A stretch of DNA of 64,000 nucleotides, from contig CAYYQN010000003.1 of the NCBI GenBank assembly GCA_964473865.1, forward strand, positions 62,001 through 126,000, given 5' to 3'. Positions 7,779 through 17,322 of the stretch are shown here, in pieces. How positions within the stretch are numbered: position 1 is the first letter of the stretch; each line of letters begins with the position of its first letter. The notes under the pieces were generated by a model that was given only the letters and a program-made list of their open reading frames with translations, made no database searches and was not told the origin of the DNA. This stretch comes from CAIMUX01 sp964473865 (GTDB lineage: Bacteria; Eisenbacteria; RBG-16-71-46; CAIMUX01). The position numbers and the translations under genes were made by a program.

Positions 7779-10412
7779 TCACGCCGCCCGCGCCCGCGAG
7801 GAATCGTCGCCCCAGGTGGTCAGCAGTTCCTCCAACATAGGGGCCGGAACCGGCCGGCTGAAGCAGAACCCCTGAATCGCGTCGCATCCTTCGTCGCGCA
7901 GGAAGCCCAGCAGCGGGAGGTTGTCGACGCCCTCGGCGACCACGCGCATGCGCAGAGTGTGGGCCATGGAAATAAGAGCTCGCGCGATTGCGGCATCCCG
8001 GGGATCGCGTGCCGACTTGCGGATGAAGGAACGGTCGATCTTGACCGTCTCGATCGGCAATTCACGCAAGTGGCTCAGCGTGGAGTGCCCATGTCCGAAA
8101 TCGTCCAGGGAGAGGCGTAGCCCCATTCTCTTCACGTCTGCGATCGTGCCGCGATGGCTCCGGACCGTGCTGAGCGCGACCCTTTCGTTGATCTCGAGGT
8201 CGAGCAGGGCAGGATCGACGCCGGTCTCCGCGATGACCTCGCGTAGCCGCGAGGCGAGGTCGGCCTGCTGGAACTGACGCAGCGAGACATTCACCGCCAC
8301 CTTGACGGGTGGGAGCCCTGCCCCTCTCCAGGTCACAAGATCGCGGCAGGCCTGACGGAAGACGAAGAAGTCGATCGGAACGACGAGCCCCGTCTCTTCG
8401 GCGATGCGCATGAATGAGCGGGGGAGCAGCAATCCTCGCGTCGGATGCCGCCAACGGACCAGGGCTTCGACGCACTCAATCCGGTTCGAATCCAGGGAAA
8501 GCTGCGGCTGGTAGTAGACCACGAATTCGCCGCTTCGTACGGCCCGGTGCAGCTCTGCGTCGAGCCCCAGTCGTTCCGAGGCGCGGCGATTCATCGTGGG
8601 AGCAAACGCCCGGAACACGTCCCCGCCCAGGCTCTTGGCCCCGTACATGGCGGTATCGGCGTGCCGAAGCAGCGTGTCCGCGTCAGTCCCGTCGACCGGA
8701 TAGACGCTTGCCCCGACGCTTGCCGTGGTGAAGAACTCGCGGTTGTCAATCTCGTAGGGGCGGGCGAGGTTGTCGAGGATCTTCCGTGCGACCCGGCCGG
8801 CGTCCTCGGGCTGCTGTATTCCATCCAGGAGCACGACGAACTCATCACCGCCGAGACGCACGACCGTGTCGCACGCCCGCACCGAGCGGACCAGCCGTTC
8901 CGCCACGCGGCGAAGGAAGCGATCGCCCGCCGCATGGCCCAGGCTATCGTTCACGGACTTGAATCGGTCGATGTCCACGAAGAGGATGCCCAGCATGTGG
9001 CTCTGTCGGCGCGCGTGCAGGATGGCCTGGTCGAAGCGATCCTGGAAGAGCAGACGATTGGGCAGCCCGGTCAGCGGATCGTGGTACGCAAGGTGGGCAA
9101 TCAACTTCTCCGCCCGGCGGGTATCGGAGACATCGCGCAAGCTGGTGAGGAAGCGACGGGTGCCGCCGATCTCAATCATCTCCGCGCTGAGGAGGCAGTC
9201 CCGCTCCTCTCCGGACTTCGTGCGCACGGTCAGCTCGGCGTCCGAGAGTCGGCCATCGGCCAGGAGTCTCGTCCGCATGCGCTCCCGCTCATCCGGACCG
9301 GAAAAGACGCCTATCTCCCAGGATGCGCGGCCGATGACCTCCTCTCGGGGGCAACCGAGCAGGCGGAGGAAGGAATCGTTGACCAGCACGTAGCGCCCCT
9401 CTTCCACCGAGTTGACGGCCAGGGCGATCGGGCTGGAGTGGAATAGCCTGGCAAATGTCTTCTCGCTCTCGTGCAGCGCGGTGTCGCGTTGCTCCACGTG
9501 GCACTTCAGCCGCCGGTGAGAACAGCGCAGAGCGGCTTCGACCCGGAGCCGTTCGGCCACGCGCCACGATACGATGAGCCCGGTCAGCGACAGTATGACG
9601 AGGAAGGACTGCAGAACGAGAAGAGCCTGGCCGGGACCAGGAGCGTCGAAGGGTCCCCGTCCGAGGCGGGCTGCCACGATGGCTACGGCGGCGAAGGCGA
9701 GCAGTATGGTCTGCACCCGACGACGGTCCAGGTGGAATGAGGCCACCGCGACCGATGACAGGAGCAGAAGAGGAGTGACCTCGTGCAGAGCCGCAGGCTT
9801 GTCCGGAAGGAGCAGGACCAGTCCACTCGCCGCGGCGGCGGCCAGGGCCCAGAGATCGCCGGCCAGGGTTCGCAGGTCAAGGCGCGTCCGGAGCGCCTCT
9901 CTCCAGCTCAGAAAGAGCGGCACCAGGACGAGGATCCCGGCCCAGTTGCCCAGCCACCAGGTGGCCCAAGACAGAACGAACACGTCCGGCGCGATCCGGT
10001 GGACCTGCCGCAGTGCGAGTGTTCCGATCAGAGCGGCCGTTGCACTGGCCAGGCCGGAGACGGAACTGAAGAGGAAAGCGTGCCGGGAAGCGCGATAGGG
10101 CTCAGCCGATCCGAGGCCCGGGCGTAGCATGTGCGCCAGAACCCCAGCCTCGAGTGTGCCGCCGGCACCGATCGCTGCGGCGGCGAGCGGCGGGACGCCC
10201 GAGATGACGGCGGCCACACTCGCGCCGAGCCAGACTCCCGGCCAGAAACCGACGCCGAACGAGAAGAGCAGCGCGACGCAGAATCCAGCCGCGGGAGACA
10301 TCGGAAGCGCCTGACCGCCGACAGGGCCCGGGAGAAAGCCCGCCTTCGCCACCGAGAGATAGACCACTGCGCAGAGACCGAATCCGATCAGGCGAGTCTC
10401 GACACCCCTCAT
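7779..10412 (-). CDS. Membrane MASE1-PAS-GGDEF-EAL cyclic-di-GMP signalling protein
   Basis: 877 residues from the ATG at 10412; a longer frame to 10559 lacks a signal-like start. An N-terminal MASE1 sensor of about eight helices (residues 5-290) leads to a short coiled linker, a PAS domain at about 315-425 and GGDEF at about 440-600. The GGDEF domain has an intact RLGGDEF site and the canonical LAYHDPLTGLPNR start. The EAL domain at about 615-870 keeps EALVRW, the ExN motif in LDLEINE, DDFG and AEGV, so both diguanylate cyclase and phosphodiesterase residues look intact. By family knowledge it makes or degrades c-di-GMP in response to a membrane signal. It is transcribed alone and converges on the preceding gene. 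Confidence 0.92.
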   Translation of the reverse strand: MRGVETRLIGFGLCAVVYLSVAKAGFLPGPVGGQALPMSPAAGFCVALLFSFGVGFWPGVWLGASVAAVISGVPPLAAAAIGAGGTLEAGVLAHMLRPGLGSAEPYRASRHAFLFSSVSGLASATAALIGTLALRQVHRIAPDVFVLSWATWWLGNWAGILVLVPLFLSWREALRTRLDLRTLAGDLWALAAAAASGLVLLLPDKPAALHEVTPLLLLSSVAVASFHLDRRRVQTILLAFAAVAIVAARLGRGPFDAPGPGQALLVLQSFLVILSLTGLIVSWRVAERLRVEAALRCSHRRLKCHVEQRDTALHESEKTFARLFHSSPIALAVNSVEEGRYVLVNDSFLRLLGCPREEVIGRASWEIGVFSGPDERERMRTRLLADGRLSDAELTVRTKSGEERDCLLSAEMIEIGGTRRFLTSLRDVSDTRRAEKLIAHLAYHDPLTGLPNRLLFQDRFDQAILHARRQSHMLGILFVDIDRFKSVNDSLGHAAGDRFLRRVAERLVRSVRACDTVVRLGGDEFVVLLDGIQQPEDAGRVARKILDNLARPYEIDNREFFTTASVGASVYPVDGTDADTLLRHADTAMYGAKSLGGDVFRAFAPTMNRRASERLGLDAELHRAVRSGEFVVYYQPQLSLDSNRIECVEALVRWRHPTRGLLLPRSFMRIAEETGLVVPIDFFVFRQACRDLVTWRGAGLPPVKVAVNVSLRQFQQADLASRLREVIAETGVDPALLDLEINERVALSTVRSHRGTIADVKRMGLRLSLDDFGHGHSTLSHLRELPIETVKIDRSFIRKSARDPRDAAIARALISMAHTLRMRVVAEGVDNLPLLGFLRDEGCDAIQGFCFSRPVPAPMLEELLTTWGDDSSRARAA

Positions 10413-10737
10413 GCGGCGGTTTCCCCCGGTCCTGAGCCCACGGAGACCCGATGTTCGGTCTTCGATCCCCTCCTGCTTTCGGCATTCCGGTGCGCGATGT
10501 GTAGGAATCTTGGATTTGTCGGCGCGGAGGTCTTTCGCCGGCCATAGCCGGAATCGCATTGAATTGGACGGCTCTACGGGGACCAGACAAGGTAGGCGCG
10601 CCTCGATCGAAGTGTCGGACCGCCCCTCTGCCCGCGGCTACCTACTCGAATGCGTCACCACTGTCGCCGGTCCCTTCCGGGAGGTAGGGCGTGCCCACGG
10701 GTTTGCGCCGGGCGTTCCTTTCGCTCTTGGCGCGCGG
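10413..10737. other. 325-base non-coding stretch
   Basis: Gap between two minus-strand genes. It holds the leader of the c-di-GMP gene (a G-rich RBS just upstream of 10412) and the downstream region of the SDR gene. I see no RNA gene, clear terminator or conserved small frame. Confidence 0.5.
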
Positions 10738-11511
10738 CTAACCCTTCCGGCTGACTACGGTGGCCGCGGCCTGGCAAGTCGGAAGGAGCACCATCTCTGC
10801 GACATTCACGTGGGCGGGGCGAGTCACGACGTAGACCACGGCGTCCGCGACGTCGTCGGGGCTCAACGGTGTGAGTCCCTGATACACTTTCCGGGCCCGG
10901 TCCTCGTCGCCGTGAAACCGGACGATCGAGAACTCGGTCTCGACCATGCCGGGGTCAACGGTCGTGACCCGGATCGCGGTGCCGTTCAGGTCGATGAGCA
11001 TGCCCTTGGAGATCGCGCGTTCCGCGAACTTCGACGCGCAATAGACGTTTCCTCCCGGGTAGACCTCGCGCCCGGCGATGGATCCGATGTTCACGATGTG
11101 ACCACGATTCCGTTCGACCATGCCCGGGATGACCGCGCGGCTCACGTAGAGCAGGCCCTTCACGTTTGTGTCCAGCATCTCCTCCCAGTCCGAGAGCAGC
11201 CCCTCGTGAAGCCGGGCGAGACCCCGGGAGAGACCGGCGTTGTTGACGAGAATGTCGATTCCGGCCCATTCCGGGGGCAGGGACGCCACCATCGCCTCCA
11301 CGTCCTCCTGGCGGCGGACGTCGAGCGTGCGGGTGAGCAGGTCGACCTGATGGGCGGCGCGGAGTTCCTCAGCCAGTGCGGCTACGCGATCGCGGCGTCG
11401 CGCGGCGAGGATGAGACGCGCCCCTTCGACGGCCAGGGCCCGGGCGACCGAGCGCCCGATTCCGCTGCTGGCCCCTGTGACAAACGCGGTGACGCCGTGG
11501 AGACGATGCAT
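10738..11511 (-). CDS. Short-chain dehydrogenase of the YdfG type (NADP-dependent 3-hydroxy acid dehydrogenase)
   Basis: A 257-residue classical SDR. The cofactor motif TGASSGIG lies at residues about 11-18 and an Arg-rich loop after strand 2 (AARRRDR) suggests NADP. It also has NNAG, the catalytic Ser in NIGSIAGR and YCASK. The C-terminal region PGMVETEFSIVRFHGDE resembles E. coli YdfG, which oxidises 3-hydroxy acids and L-allo-threonine. The ATG at 11511 follows an AGGAG at 8 bases; a GTG at 11520 is the alternative. It lies 110 bases downstream of yihY on the same strand and may be co-transcribed. The substrate is inferred only from similarity. Confidence 0.85.
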   Translation of the reverse strand: MHRLHGVTAFVTGASSGIGRSVARALAVEGARLILAARRRDRVAALAEELRAAHQVDLLTRTLDVRRQEDVEAMVASLPPEWAGIDILVNNAGLSRGLARLHEGLLSDWEEMLDTNVKGLLYVSRAVIPGMVERNRGHIVNIGSIAGREVYPGGNVYCASKFAERAISKGMLIDLNGTAIRVTTVDPGMVETEFSIVRFHGDEDRARKVYQGLTPLSPDDVADAVVYVVTRPAHVNVAEMVLLPTCQAAATVVSRKG

Positions 11512-11630
11512 GCGAGCCACTCCTGTCTTTGACCTCGGCGGCTCCCGGCACGGCGAACCGCACTTGACACCGGCCGCTCAAGCGAGCGGCACGTCGGGGT
11601 TGTCCCGGACGATGGAATCGGTCCTGGCTC

Positions 11631-13169
11631 TCATGGTTGATCGTGATCTCCATGCGCCCGGGCCCGCCCGTCCAGCAGGGTGAACGGCAGCAAATCCTGG
11701 CGCCGTTGCCGGTCTTCCGAAGCCAGGATTTCGAGCAGCGACCGCCGGTCCCACTTCTCGCGGAGATCGCGGGTGATGTCGAAAACGAGCTTGTCGACCG
11801 TAGCCGCGGCGCTCATGGACTGGGAATCCAGAGGGATGCCGGCCCGCCCGCCCCGAGAGGGGATGCCCGGGCCCGGACCGGCGGCGCTCTCCAGGCCGAC
11901 GCGCGGGGCCTCGACTCCGCCGGTGTCGGCGCTGTTGTCGCCGCCCGGCGGGCCGGTCAGACTGGCATAGACGTCGAAGACGCTGATCTTTTCCGGGTTC
12001 CGCGCAGGCACGAGGATCATCTCCCGGCGGCCGGAGGCGACTTGATGCAGCACGCCACCGTCAACCAGGGTCTCGGCCACCGAGCGCACGAGGCGGAGCG
12101 GCAGCCGCAATCGGCGCGACAGGCTGGTCAACTCCGGGGGATCCAGTTCGTCGCGGTAGCATCGGACAGTCTCCAGGGCTACATGCATGCCGGCCCGAAA
12201 CCGCTCCTCCAGGCCTGCTCGGGCGGCGCCGATCTCGAGCCGGAAGTCCTGGGCCGCTTCGCGCGCGAAGGCGAGTTGCGCGCCGAAGAGCACGACCAGC
12301 CAGCTGACGTAGACCCAGATGAGAAAGAACGGCACCGCCGCGACGGCGCCGTACAGAGTGCCGTAGTGGGCCGCACCGCGCATGTAGGCCCCATACCCGA
12401 CCTTCAGGAGCTCCCACAGTGTTCCGGCGACCAGGCCGGCCGGCAGGGAGGCCCGTACGCTCACCCGCACATTGGGCAGGATGGTGTAGACCAGGGTGAA
12501 GGCGATGCCGGTCAGTAGCACCGGCACGAGCTGAAAGACCACGCCGAGCAGCGTCTCGAATCCGGCCGGAAAGGTGGCCAGCCAGTTCTGAAGGGCCAGC
12601 GTTTCCAGACTTGCCGTGGCCGACAGTGAGAGCCCGATGAGGATGGGCCCGAACACCACGAGCGTCGTGTAGATCGAGAACCGCTGGAAGATCGAGCGTC
12701 CGCGGTGAACGCCCCAGATGTCATTGAAGGCCTGTTCCAGCGATCCGAGCAGACCGACCACCGCACCGGCCAGCACCAGGATGGAGACTTCTCGAAACGC
12801 GCCGCGGTCGGCCGCCGCGAAAAAAGACCGCAGCCACTCCTGTACCTGCCCCTGACTCCCGGGGGCCAGGTTGGTGACCAGGAAGTCCTCGACCTGTTGG
12901 CGTAAGCCTTCCAGTGCGCCGAACGCGCGGAAGATCGACAACGCCAGAACGAGAACCGGCCCCAGCGTCAAGAGCGTGGTGAACGTCATGGCCGATGCGC
13001 GGAGCTGGATCCGGCCCCGGGCCAGGCCGGTGGCGAAGATCACACCGATCCGAAGCTGCCGGAACGCCCACCGACGAAGCCGCGAGACCACGACGATGTC
13101 CGGCTCCCAGATCGTGTGGCGCAGGAGGTCGGTGATGCGTCGATGGAGTGTTCGGATTCGAGCGTTCAT
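11631..13169 (-). CDS. YihY/BrkB family inner-membrane protein with long C-terminal extension
   Basis: A 512-residue protein. The YihY/virulence-factor-BrkB domain with about six membrane helices spans residues 35-310 and contains the typical LRASAMTFTTLLTLGPVL, SLEQAFNDIWGV and GTLYGAVAAVPFFLIWVYVSW. A winged-helix-like cytoplasmic segment follows at about 330-400, then a disordered Pro/Gly-rich tail to residue 512. Most family members end near 300-430 residues, so the tail is long. Molecular function is unknown in the family (once proposed as RNase BN, now withdrawn). ATG at 13169. Confidence 0.88.
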   Translation of the reverse strand: MNARIRTLHRRITDLLRHTIWEPDIVVVSRLRRWAFRQLRIGVIFATGLARGRIQLRASAMTFTTLLTLGPVLVLALSIFRAFGALEGLRQQVEDFLVTNLAPGSQGQVQEWLRSFFAAADRGAFREVSILVLAGAVVGLLGSLEQAFNDIWGVHRGRSIFQRFSIYTTLVVFGPILIGLSLSATASLETLALQNWLATFPAGFETLLGVVFQLVPVLLTGIAFTLVYTILPNVRVSVRASLPAGLVAGTLWELLKVGYGAYMRGAAHYGTLYGAVAAVPFFLIWVYVSWLVVLFGAQLAFAREAAQDFRLEIGAARAGLEERFRAGMHVALETVRCYRDELDPPELTSLSRRLRLPLRLVRSVAETLVDGGVLHQVASGRREMILVPARNPEKISVFDVYASLTGPPGGDNSADTGGVEAPRVGLESAAGPGPGIPSRGGRAGIPLDSQSMSAAATVDKLVFDITRDLREKWDRRSLLEILASEDRQRRQDLLPFTLLDGRARAHGDHDQP

Positions 13170-13360
13170 GAAGCTGCGAGTCTAGTCGGAAGTCGATTCC
13201 GGGTCGAGCCCCGATCCGGGCGCGGCTTCATCGGGCACGCCGGCAGTCGTGCAATTCTTTTTCATACAATGAGATATCGCTGCTTCCCAGGCAGGCCTCT
13301 TCCGTGCTCCTTGCGCTGACGCCGGTCTCTCGTAGAATGCCGGCAGGAGGTGCTCCGCAG

Positions 13361-15301
13361 ATGAGACGATTCCTTGTGGTTCTGGCCCTGCTGGTCGCGA
13401 TCTCCGGGTGCGGGGCTGAGAAGCAGCTCGTAAGGTTCGTGAACACTCCACCGGTGGCCACGCTCACGGCCGATCCGGACACGTTGGCGATCGAGGATAC
13501 CTCCACCGTCACGTGTGAAGTCTACGATCCGGACGGGGATCTCCTCTCCTATCGTTGGACCGCGAGTGCCGGGCGTTTCATCCGTCGCGACCCAGGCTAC
13601 TCCCAGGTGTCGTGGATTGCGCCAGACGTGGAAGGTGCGGACACCGTTTGGGTTACGGTCTTCGACCACACCGATTCCGTCCACGCCCACGTCGCCCTGC
13701 GGGTGGTGGGGCACACCGGCACCCTCACTGGTGTGGTGAAGGACGGATCTACCGGCGGAGGGGTGCCGGGCGCAATGCTCGCGATCGGCGGACGTTCCAC
13801 CACGACCGACGCCAATGGTCACTTTCGGCTGGAACTCCTGCCGCCGGGTGGCGACACCCTGCGCGTGGTGCGGGAGGGGTACGACCTGTACGAAGAGTAC
13901 TTCCTGGTGCGCGAAGGGGCCAATAGCGTGGAGGTCATGCTCACCCCGGCGGCGGCCCGGGCGCCGCTGGCGGGGACGGTGACCAATCGTCTTGGCCAGC
14001 CGGTGGCCGGCGCGGTTTGCGGTGTCGGCGAGGATGAAGTCTCCACGAACCCTGCCGGGGAGTATGCGTTCGCCGGCGTGCTGTTGGGGCCACAGCTACT
14101 CACCGTTCGGGCTAGCGGATACTACACGGCCAGCGACACTGTCGATGTCCAGCCCCCGGGTGTGCACCGCGACGTCGTCCTGCAGGCAGCGCCTCCGGCC
14201 CAGCCCGCTGGGGAGCTCACGGTGACGAAGCTCGAAGGCGATCGCCTCCGCGTGCAGTGGCTCCCGGAAGTCCCGCCCTCGGCGACGACCGGCTTCAACC
14301 TCAGCATGATCGTCAGCGGCGACAGTCAGGGCTTGCCTCAGCCAGTTCCAGGCGGACCTCTGCCCCGAACGGGCGGAGTGCGCGAAGTGGCCGGGTCCGA
14401 GGACTACCGATATTCGTTCGCGGTAGCCGCCGTGAACATCGACGAGGTCGTTGGGGTCGCCACGCCTTATACCCCGGTGGTTGTGCTCACGCCCCCGAGC
14501 CCCCTGGTCACCGTGCCGGCCGGGCCGGTCATCATGGGTTCATATCCCGACGAGTACGGCAATGAGCTTCATCCCGGAAACCCGGTCCAGGTCGAGGCCT
14601 TTTCCATCGAGACCCACGAGGTCACGAACCGGCAGTTCGTGGCGTATCTGATCGAGGCATCGGCTCAGGGGCGGCTGGTTGTGAGCGAGACGGAGGTTAG
14701 CGCGGAGGGGCAGGTCATCCTGTCGTTTGCCGGGAGCCAGGTCGACCGTGATCCGGCTCACGATGGGTTCTCGGTTCCCTCGGACTTGAAGGACTATCCC
14801 GTGACGGGTCTCTCCTGGTTCGGCGCCGACGCCTATGCCCGTTGGCACGGGCGGCGGCTGCCATCAGAGGCCGAGTGGGAGAAAGCCGCGCGCGGCACGG
14901 CTGACTCCACCGTAACCTACGAGCAGACGGCGGTCCACGTGGGCACCAGGTATCCGTGGGGTGATGCCCCCCCCGACGAGCGACTGGCCAACTACAACCG
15001 TCACTTCAACGGGAAGCGTCCCGTGGGGTCGCTTCCGGACGGGGCGGCGCGGTGGTGGGGTACCCCGGTGCTGGACCTGGCGGGCAACGTCTGGGAGTGG
15101 TGTGAAGACTGGTTCGCCCCCTACCCGAATCCGCACCAGCCCCCCTCGACCGGCTCCCGCCGCGTGGTGCGAGGGGGAGGTTGGGACAGCCCCGCAGGGG
15201 AAGTCCGAGTCGGCCAGCGATGGTTCCTCGAACCCGCGCTGACCAGCACCAAGATTGGCTTCCGATGTGCCGCCGATCCGGCGAAGGCCACGCCGGAATA
15301 G
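13361..15301 (+). CDS. SUMF1-like lipoprotein with carboxypeptidase-regulatory-like repeats
   Basis: A 646-residue lipoprotein with lipobox VAISGC (residues about 11-16). A PKD-like domain with DPDGDLLSYRWTAS spans about 27-115. Two carboxypeptidase-regulatory-like (CarbopepD_reg) modules start at GTLTGVVKDGSTGGGVPGA and LAGTVTNRLGQPVAGA, and an FN3-like module follows. The C-terminal FGE-sulfatase domain has GLSWFGADAYARWHGRRLPSEAEWEKAARG, LAGNVWEWCEDWF and VRGGGWDSP. Catalytic cysteines of formylglycine enzymes are absent (GGGWDSPAGEVRVGQRW). CAGGAGG lies 10 bases upstream of the ATG, and a TACAAT hexamer at 13265 may be its -10. Paralogue of the 4046 gene. Confidence 0.82.
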   Translation: MRRFLVVLALLVAISGCGAEKQLVRFVNTPPVATLTADPDTLAIEDTSTVTCEVYDPDGDLLSYRWTASAGRFIRRDPGYSQVSWIAPDVEGADTVWVTVFDHTDSVHAHVALRVVGHTGTLTGVVKDGSTGGGVPGAMLAIGGRSTTTDANGHFRLELLPPGGDTLRVVREGYDLYEEYFLVREGANSVEVMLTPAAARAPLAGTVTNRLGQPVAGAVCGVGEDEVSTNPAGEYAFAGVLLGPQLLTVRASGYYTASDTVDVQPPGVHRDVVLQAAPPAQPAGELTVTKLEGDRLRVQWLPEVPPSATTGFNLSMIVSGDSQGLPQPVPGGPLPRTGGVREVAGSEDYRYSFAVAAVNIDEVVGVATPYTPVVVLTPPSPLVTVPAGPVIMGSYPDEYGNELHPGNPVQVEAFSIETHEVTNRQFVAYLIEASAQGRLVVSETEVSAEGQVILSFAGSQVDRDPAHDGFSVPSDLKDYPVTGLSWFGADAYARWHGRRLPSEAEWEKAARGTADSTVTYEQTAVHVGTRYPWGDAPPDERLANYNRHFNGKRPVGSLPDGAARWWGTPVLDLAGNVWEWCEDWFAPYPNPHQPPSTGSRRVVRGGGWDSPAGEVRVGQRWFLEPALTSTKIGFRCAADPAKATPE

Positions 15302-15571
15302 CCTCTGCCGGCGAGGAAAATGGCGGGGGCCCGGGCTCCGGCGTTTGACTCAGTCGCGCGAAGCGGATGTTGACCTCGGGGGCGGACCTGTCGGTGCCAG
15401 TCTCGGTGCGGATTCCCGCCCGTCCCGCTGGAGGTATCGATGCCACGGGCCCTCGACCCGGTTGAATGCGGCGAGGTTCGTCTCGCGCACTCATTCTGTT
15501 GATCGGATTGGGCCGCAGGCTACTTGAGCGCGCGATGGGTCGAGCGCAGGTCCTCTCGGTCTGGCTGGGGG

Positions 15572-16258
15572 CTAACCCTCCAGCTTCCCGCCGAGGTGCC
15601 GCTGCAGAGTTGCCAGAGCCAGGGTGAGATGCGCCTCTGCCGTGTCGCGCGGTTCATCCGCCGGCTCAAAGACCACAAAGAGCAGCCGAGTCGTGTCTTC
15701 GGTAACCCGGGTACGAGCCGAGTCGGCGGAAGGGTTGCCAAAGGGTCCGATGCGGTCGGCCAGCGTCGGACGTCCATGAAGGTGGATCGTCTCCTTCCCG
15801 ATGCCGGCGTACTCCTCTCCCGCGAGCCCCAGTCTTAGCGTAATCACGGGCGTCAGATGATCAGCGTGGCCCTTCGTCTCGCTTGCCGGGAGCGGTTCGA
15901 TCTTGTCCGCGTCGTAGAGCCCCACCGGCCGTAGAATCGAGATCGAGACCAGATTCGCCGCGTCAACGGCCGTGTTGACGCGCGGCAGGCCCCTTCCCAG
16001 AAGGACCCGCCGTATCAGCGCCTCCGACGAGGGGCGGACCTTGGATGGATCGAGACCGCATGCATGGTACATGCGCCGCGCAGGGGCGAAGGCGGGCAGC
16101 GCCAAGGCCGGGCTGGGATAGTGGGCCATCAGTTCGCCGCTGCGGGTGGTGAACTCGTGCTCCAGGTTTTCCGATCTCGGGCGAACGGTCACCTCTCGGA
16201 GCGCGATCCAGCCTGGTCGTATCTGGCTGACCAGAAGGTTACGGACGATCCAGGGCAA
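15572..16258 (-). CDS. B3/B4 tRNA-binding domain protein (PheT-related, COG3382-like)
   Basis: A 228-residue stand-alone B3/B4 domain like that in the phenylalanyl-tRNA synthetase beta chain. It contains KVRPSSEALIRRVLLGRGLPRVNTAVDAANLVSI and a following GLYDADKIE region, the family signature. By family knowledge related free-standing proteins may edit or bind misacylated tRNA; the substrate here is unknown. The start is TTG at 16258, preceded by GGGAGGA at a short spacing. A promoter and a perfect palindrome lie just upstream on the same strand. Confidence 0.85.
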   Translation of the reverse strand: MPWIVRNLLVSQIRPGWIALREVTVRPRSENLEHEFTTRSGELMAHYPSPALALPAFAPARRMYHACGLDPSKVRPSSEALIRRVLLGRGLPRVNTAVDAANLVSISILRPVGLYDADKIEPLPASETKGHADHLTPVITLRLGLAGEEYAGIGKETIHLHGRPTLADRIGPFGNPSADSARTRVTEDTTRLLFVVFEPADEPRDTAEAHLTLALATLQRHLGGKLEG

Positions 16259-16272
16259 GGGTCCTCCCTAAA

Positions 16273-16290
16273 CGGTTGGGTGCCCAACCG
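16273..16290. promoter_or_regulatory. Perfect 8-bp inverted repeat, operator or leader hairpin of the B3/B4 gene
   Basis: CGGTTGGG-TG-CCCAACCG sits 14 bases upstream of the TTG start and about at +3 to +20 of the predicted transcript, a classic repressor position. In RNA it could also fold next to the RBS. Confidence 0.6.
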
Positions 16291-16299
16291 ACCCGAATG

Positions 16300-16328
16300 G
16301 TTGTACGACAGTTCACGGACAGGGTCAA
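16300..16328 (-). promoter_or_regulatory. Sigma70-type promoter of the B3/B4 gene
   Basis: On the minus strand, TTGACC, exactly 17 bases, then TACAAC (five and four consensus matches). Transcription would start near 16293, directly before the palindrome. Confidence 0.55.
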
Positions 16329-16454
16329 CCGGTCCGACCGGCAGGCGAGAGCCGCCGAGATACCGGCGGTGGCATCGGGTCTTGGGGCACGATACTATGA
16401 ACGGCGAACGGCAAGGAGTGTGGCGACACCTCGGATCCCCGACCCCGGAGGCTC

Positions 16455-17249
16455 ATGAACCTTCTCACTGCCCAGAACCTCCACTGGCTGTGCCTTTCCG
16501 GAGCGGCCGCCGGCTTCTTCGGTTCCATCCTGGGCGTGGGCGGGGGGATCATCCTGGTTCCGTTGCTGGTGCTGATCTTCCAGGTCCCGATTCACTTTGC
16601 CATCGGGACAAGCATCATGACGGTGATTGGCACGTCGAGCATGGCGGGAAGCTTCAACCTCGAACGCGGGACCGTAAACATCCGCCTGGGTATGCTCCTT
16701 GAGGTGGCGACTGCGGCCGGAGCGCTTTTTGGAGGCACGATCGCCGGGCTCATCCGAGGTGACGTCCTGACGGTGGTCTTCGGAAGCATCCTCCCGCCGA
16801 TCGCGTGGCTGATGTGGCGGAAAGGGAACGAGGCGCCGTCGGCCGCCCCGGTCACGGAGACCGACTACCGGATGCGCCGCCTGCCGTTGGCCATGAGCGC
16901 GTCCCTTGGTGCGGGGACGGTTTCCGGTCTGCTCGGCATCGGCGGTGGGATCATCAAGGTGCCGGTCATGGCGGTCTTCTGTGGCATCCCGGCCCGGGTC
17001 GCGACCGCAACCTCGACCTTCATGATCGGCGTGACCGCGGTCGCCAGCGCGTTTCTCTACTTCGGCCGCGGGCAGATTCGCCCGGCGCTGACGGCCGTGG
17101 TGGTTCTCGGAGTGCTTGCGGGAAGCGCGGGCGGCACGCATGTTTCGAGACGGCTCCACAGCCACCAGCTCATCCGCCTGTTTGCGATCCTGGTTGCCCT
17201 TGCCGCCGTGCAGATGATCTACCGGGGGATTCGGGGTCTCAGCCAATGA
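16455..17249 (+). CDS. TauE/SafE family sulfite/organosulfonate-exporter-like permease
   Basis: A 264-residue membrane protein with about seven to eight helices. It shows the duplicated glycine-rich motif of the family: GSILGVGGGIILVPLL in the first half and GLLGIGGGIIKVPVMAVF in the second. By family knowledge these transport anionic sulfur compounds or related anions; the substrate is not predictable here. The next gene, 73 bases downstream on the same strand, encodes a DUF1634 protein, a recurrent partner of TauE permeases, so the two probably form a transporter unit. Confidence 0.9.
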   Translation: MNLLTAQNLHWLCLSGAAAGFFGSILGVGGGIILVPLLVLIFQVPIHFAIGTSIMTVIGTSSMAGSFNLERGTVNIRLGMLLEVATAAGALFGGTIAGLIRGDVLTVVFGSILPPIAWLMWRKGNEAPSAAPVTETDYRMRRLPLAMSASLGAGTVSGLLGIGGGIIKVPVMAVFCGIPARVATATSTFMIGVTAVASAFLYFGRGQIRPALTAVVVLGVLAGSAGGTHVSRRLHSHQLIRLFAILVALAAVQMIYRGIRGLSQ

Positions 17250-17322
17250 TTGGCAAGCCAGCCGGACACGCGACCACGGGTGACGCCGGACCCGCCGCCA
17301 GGACCGCGGATAGGAGCCCGGC

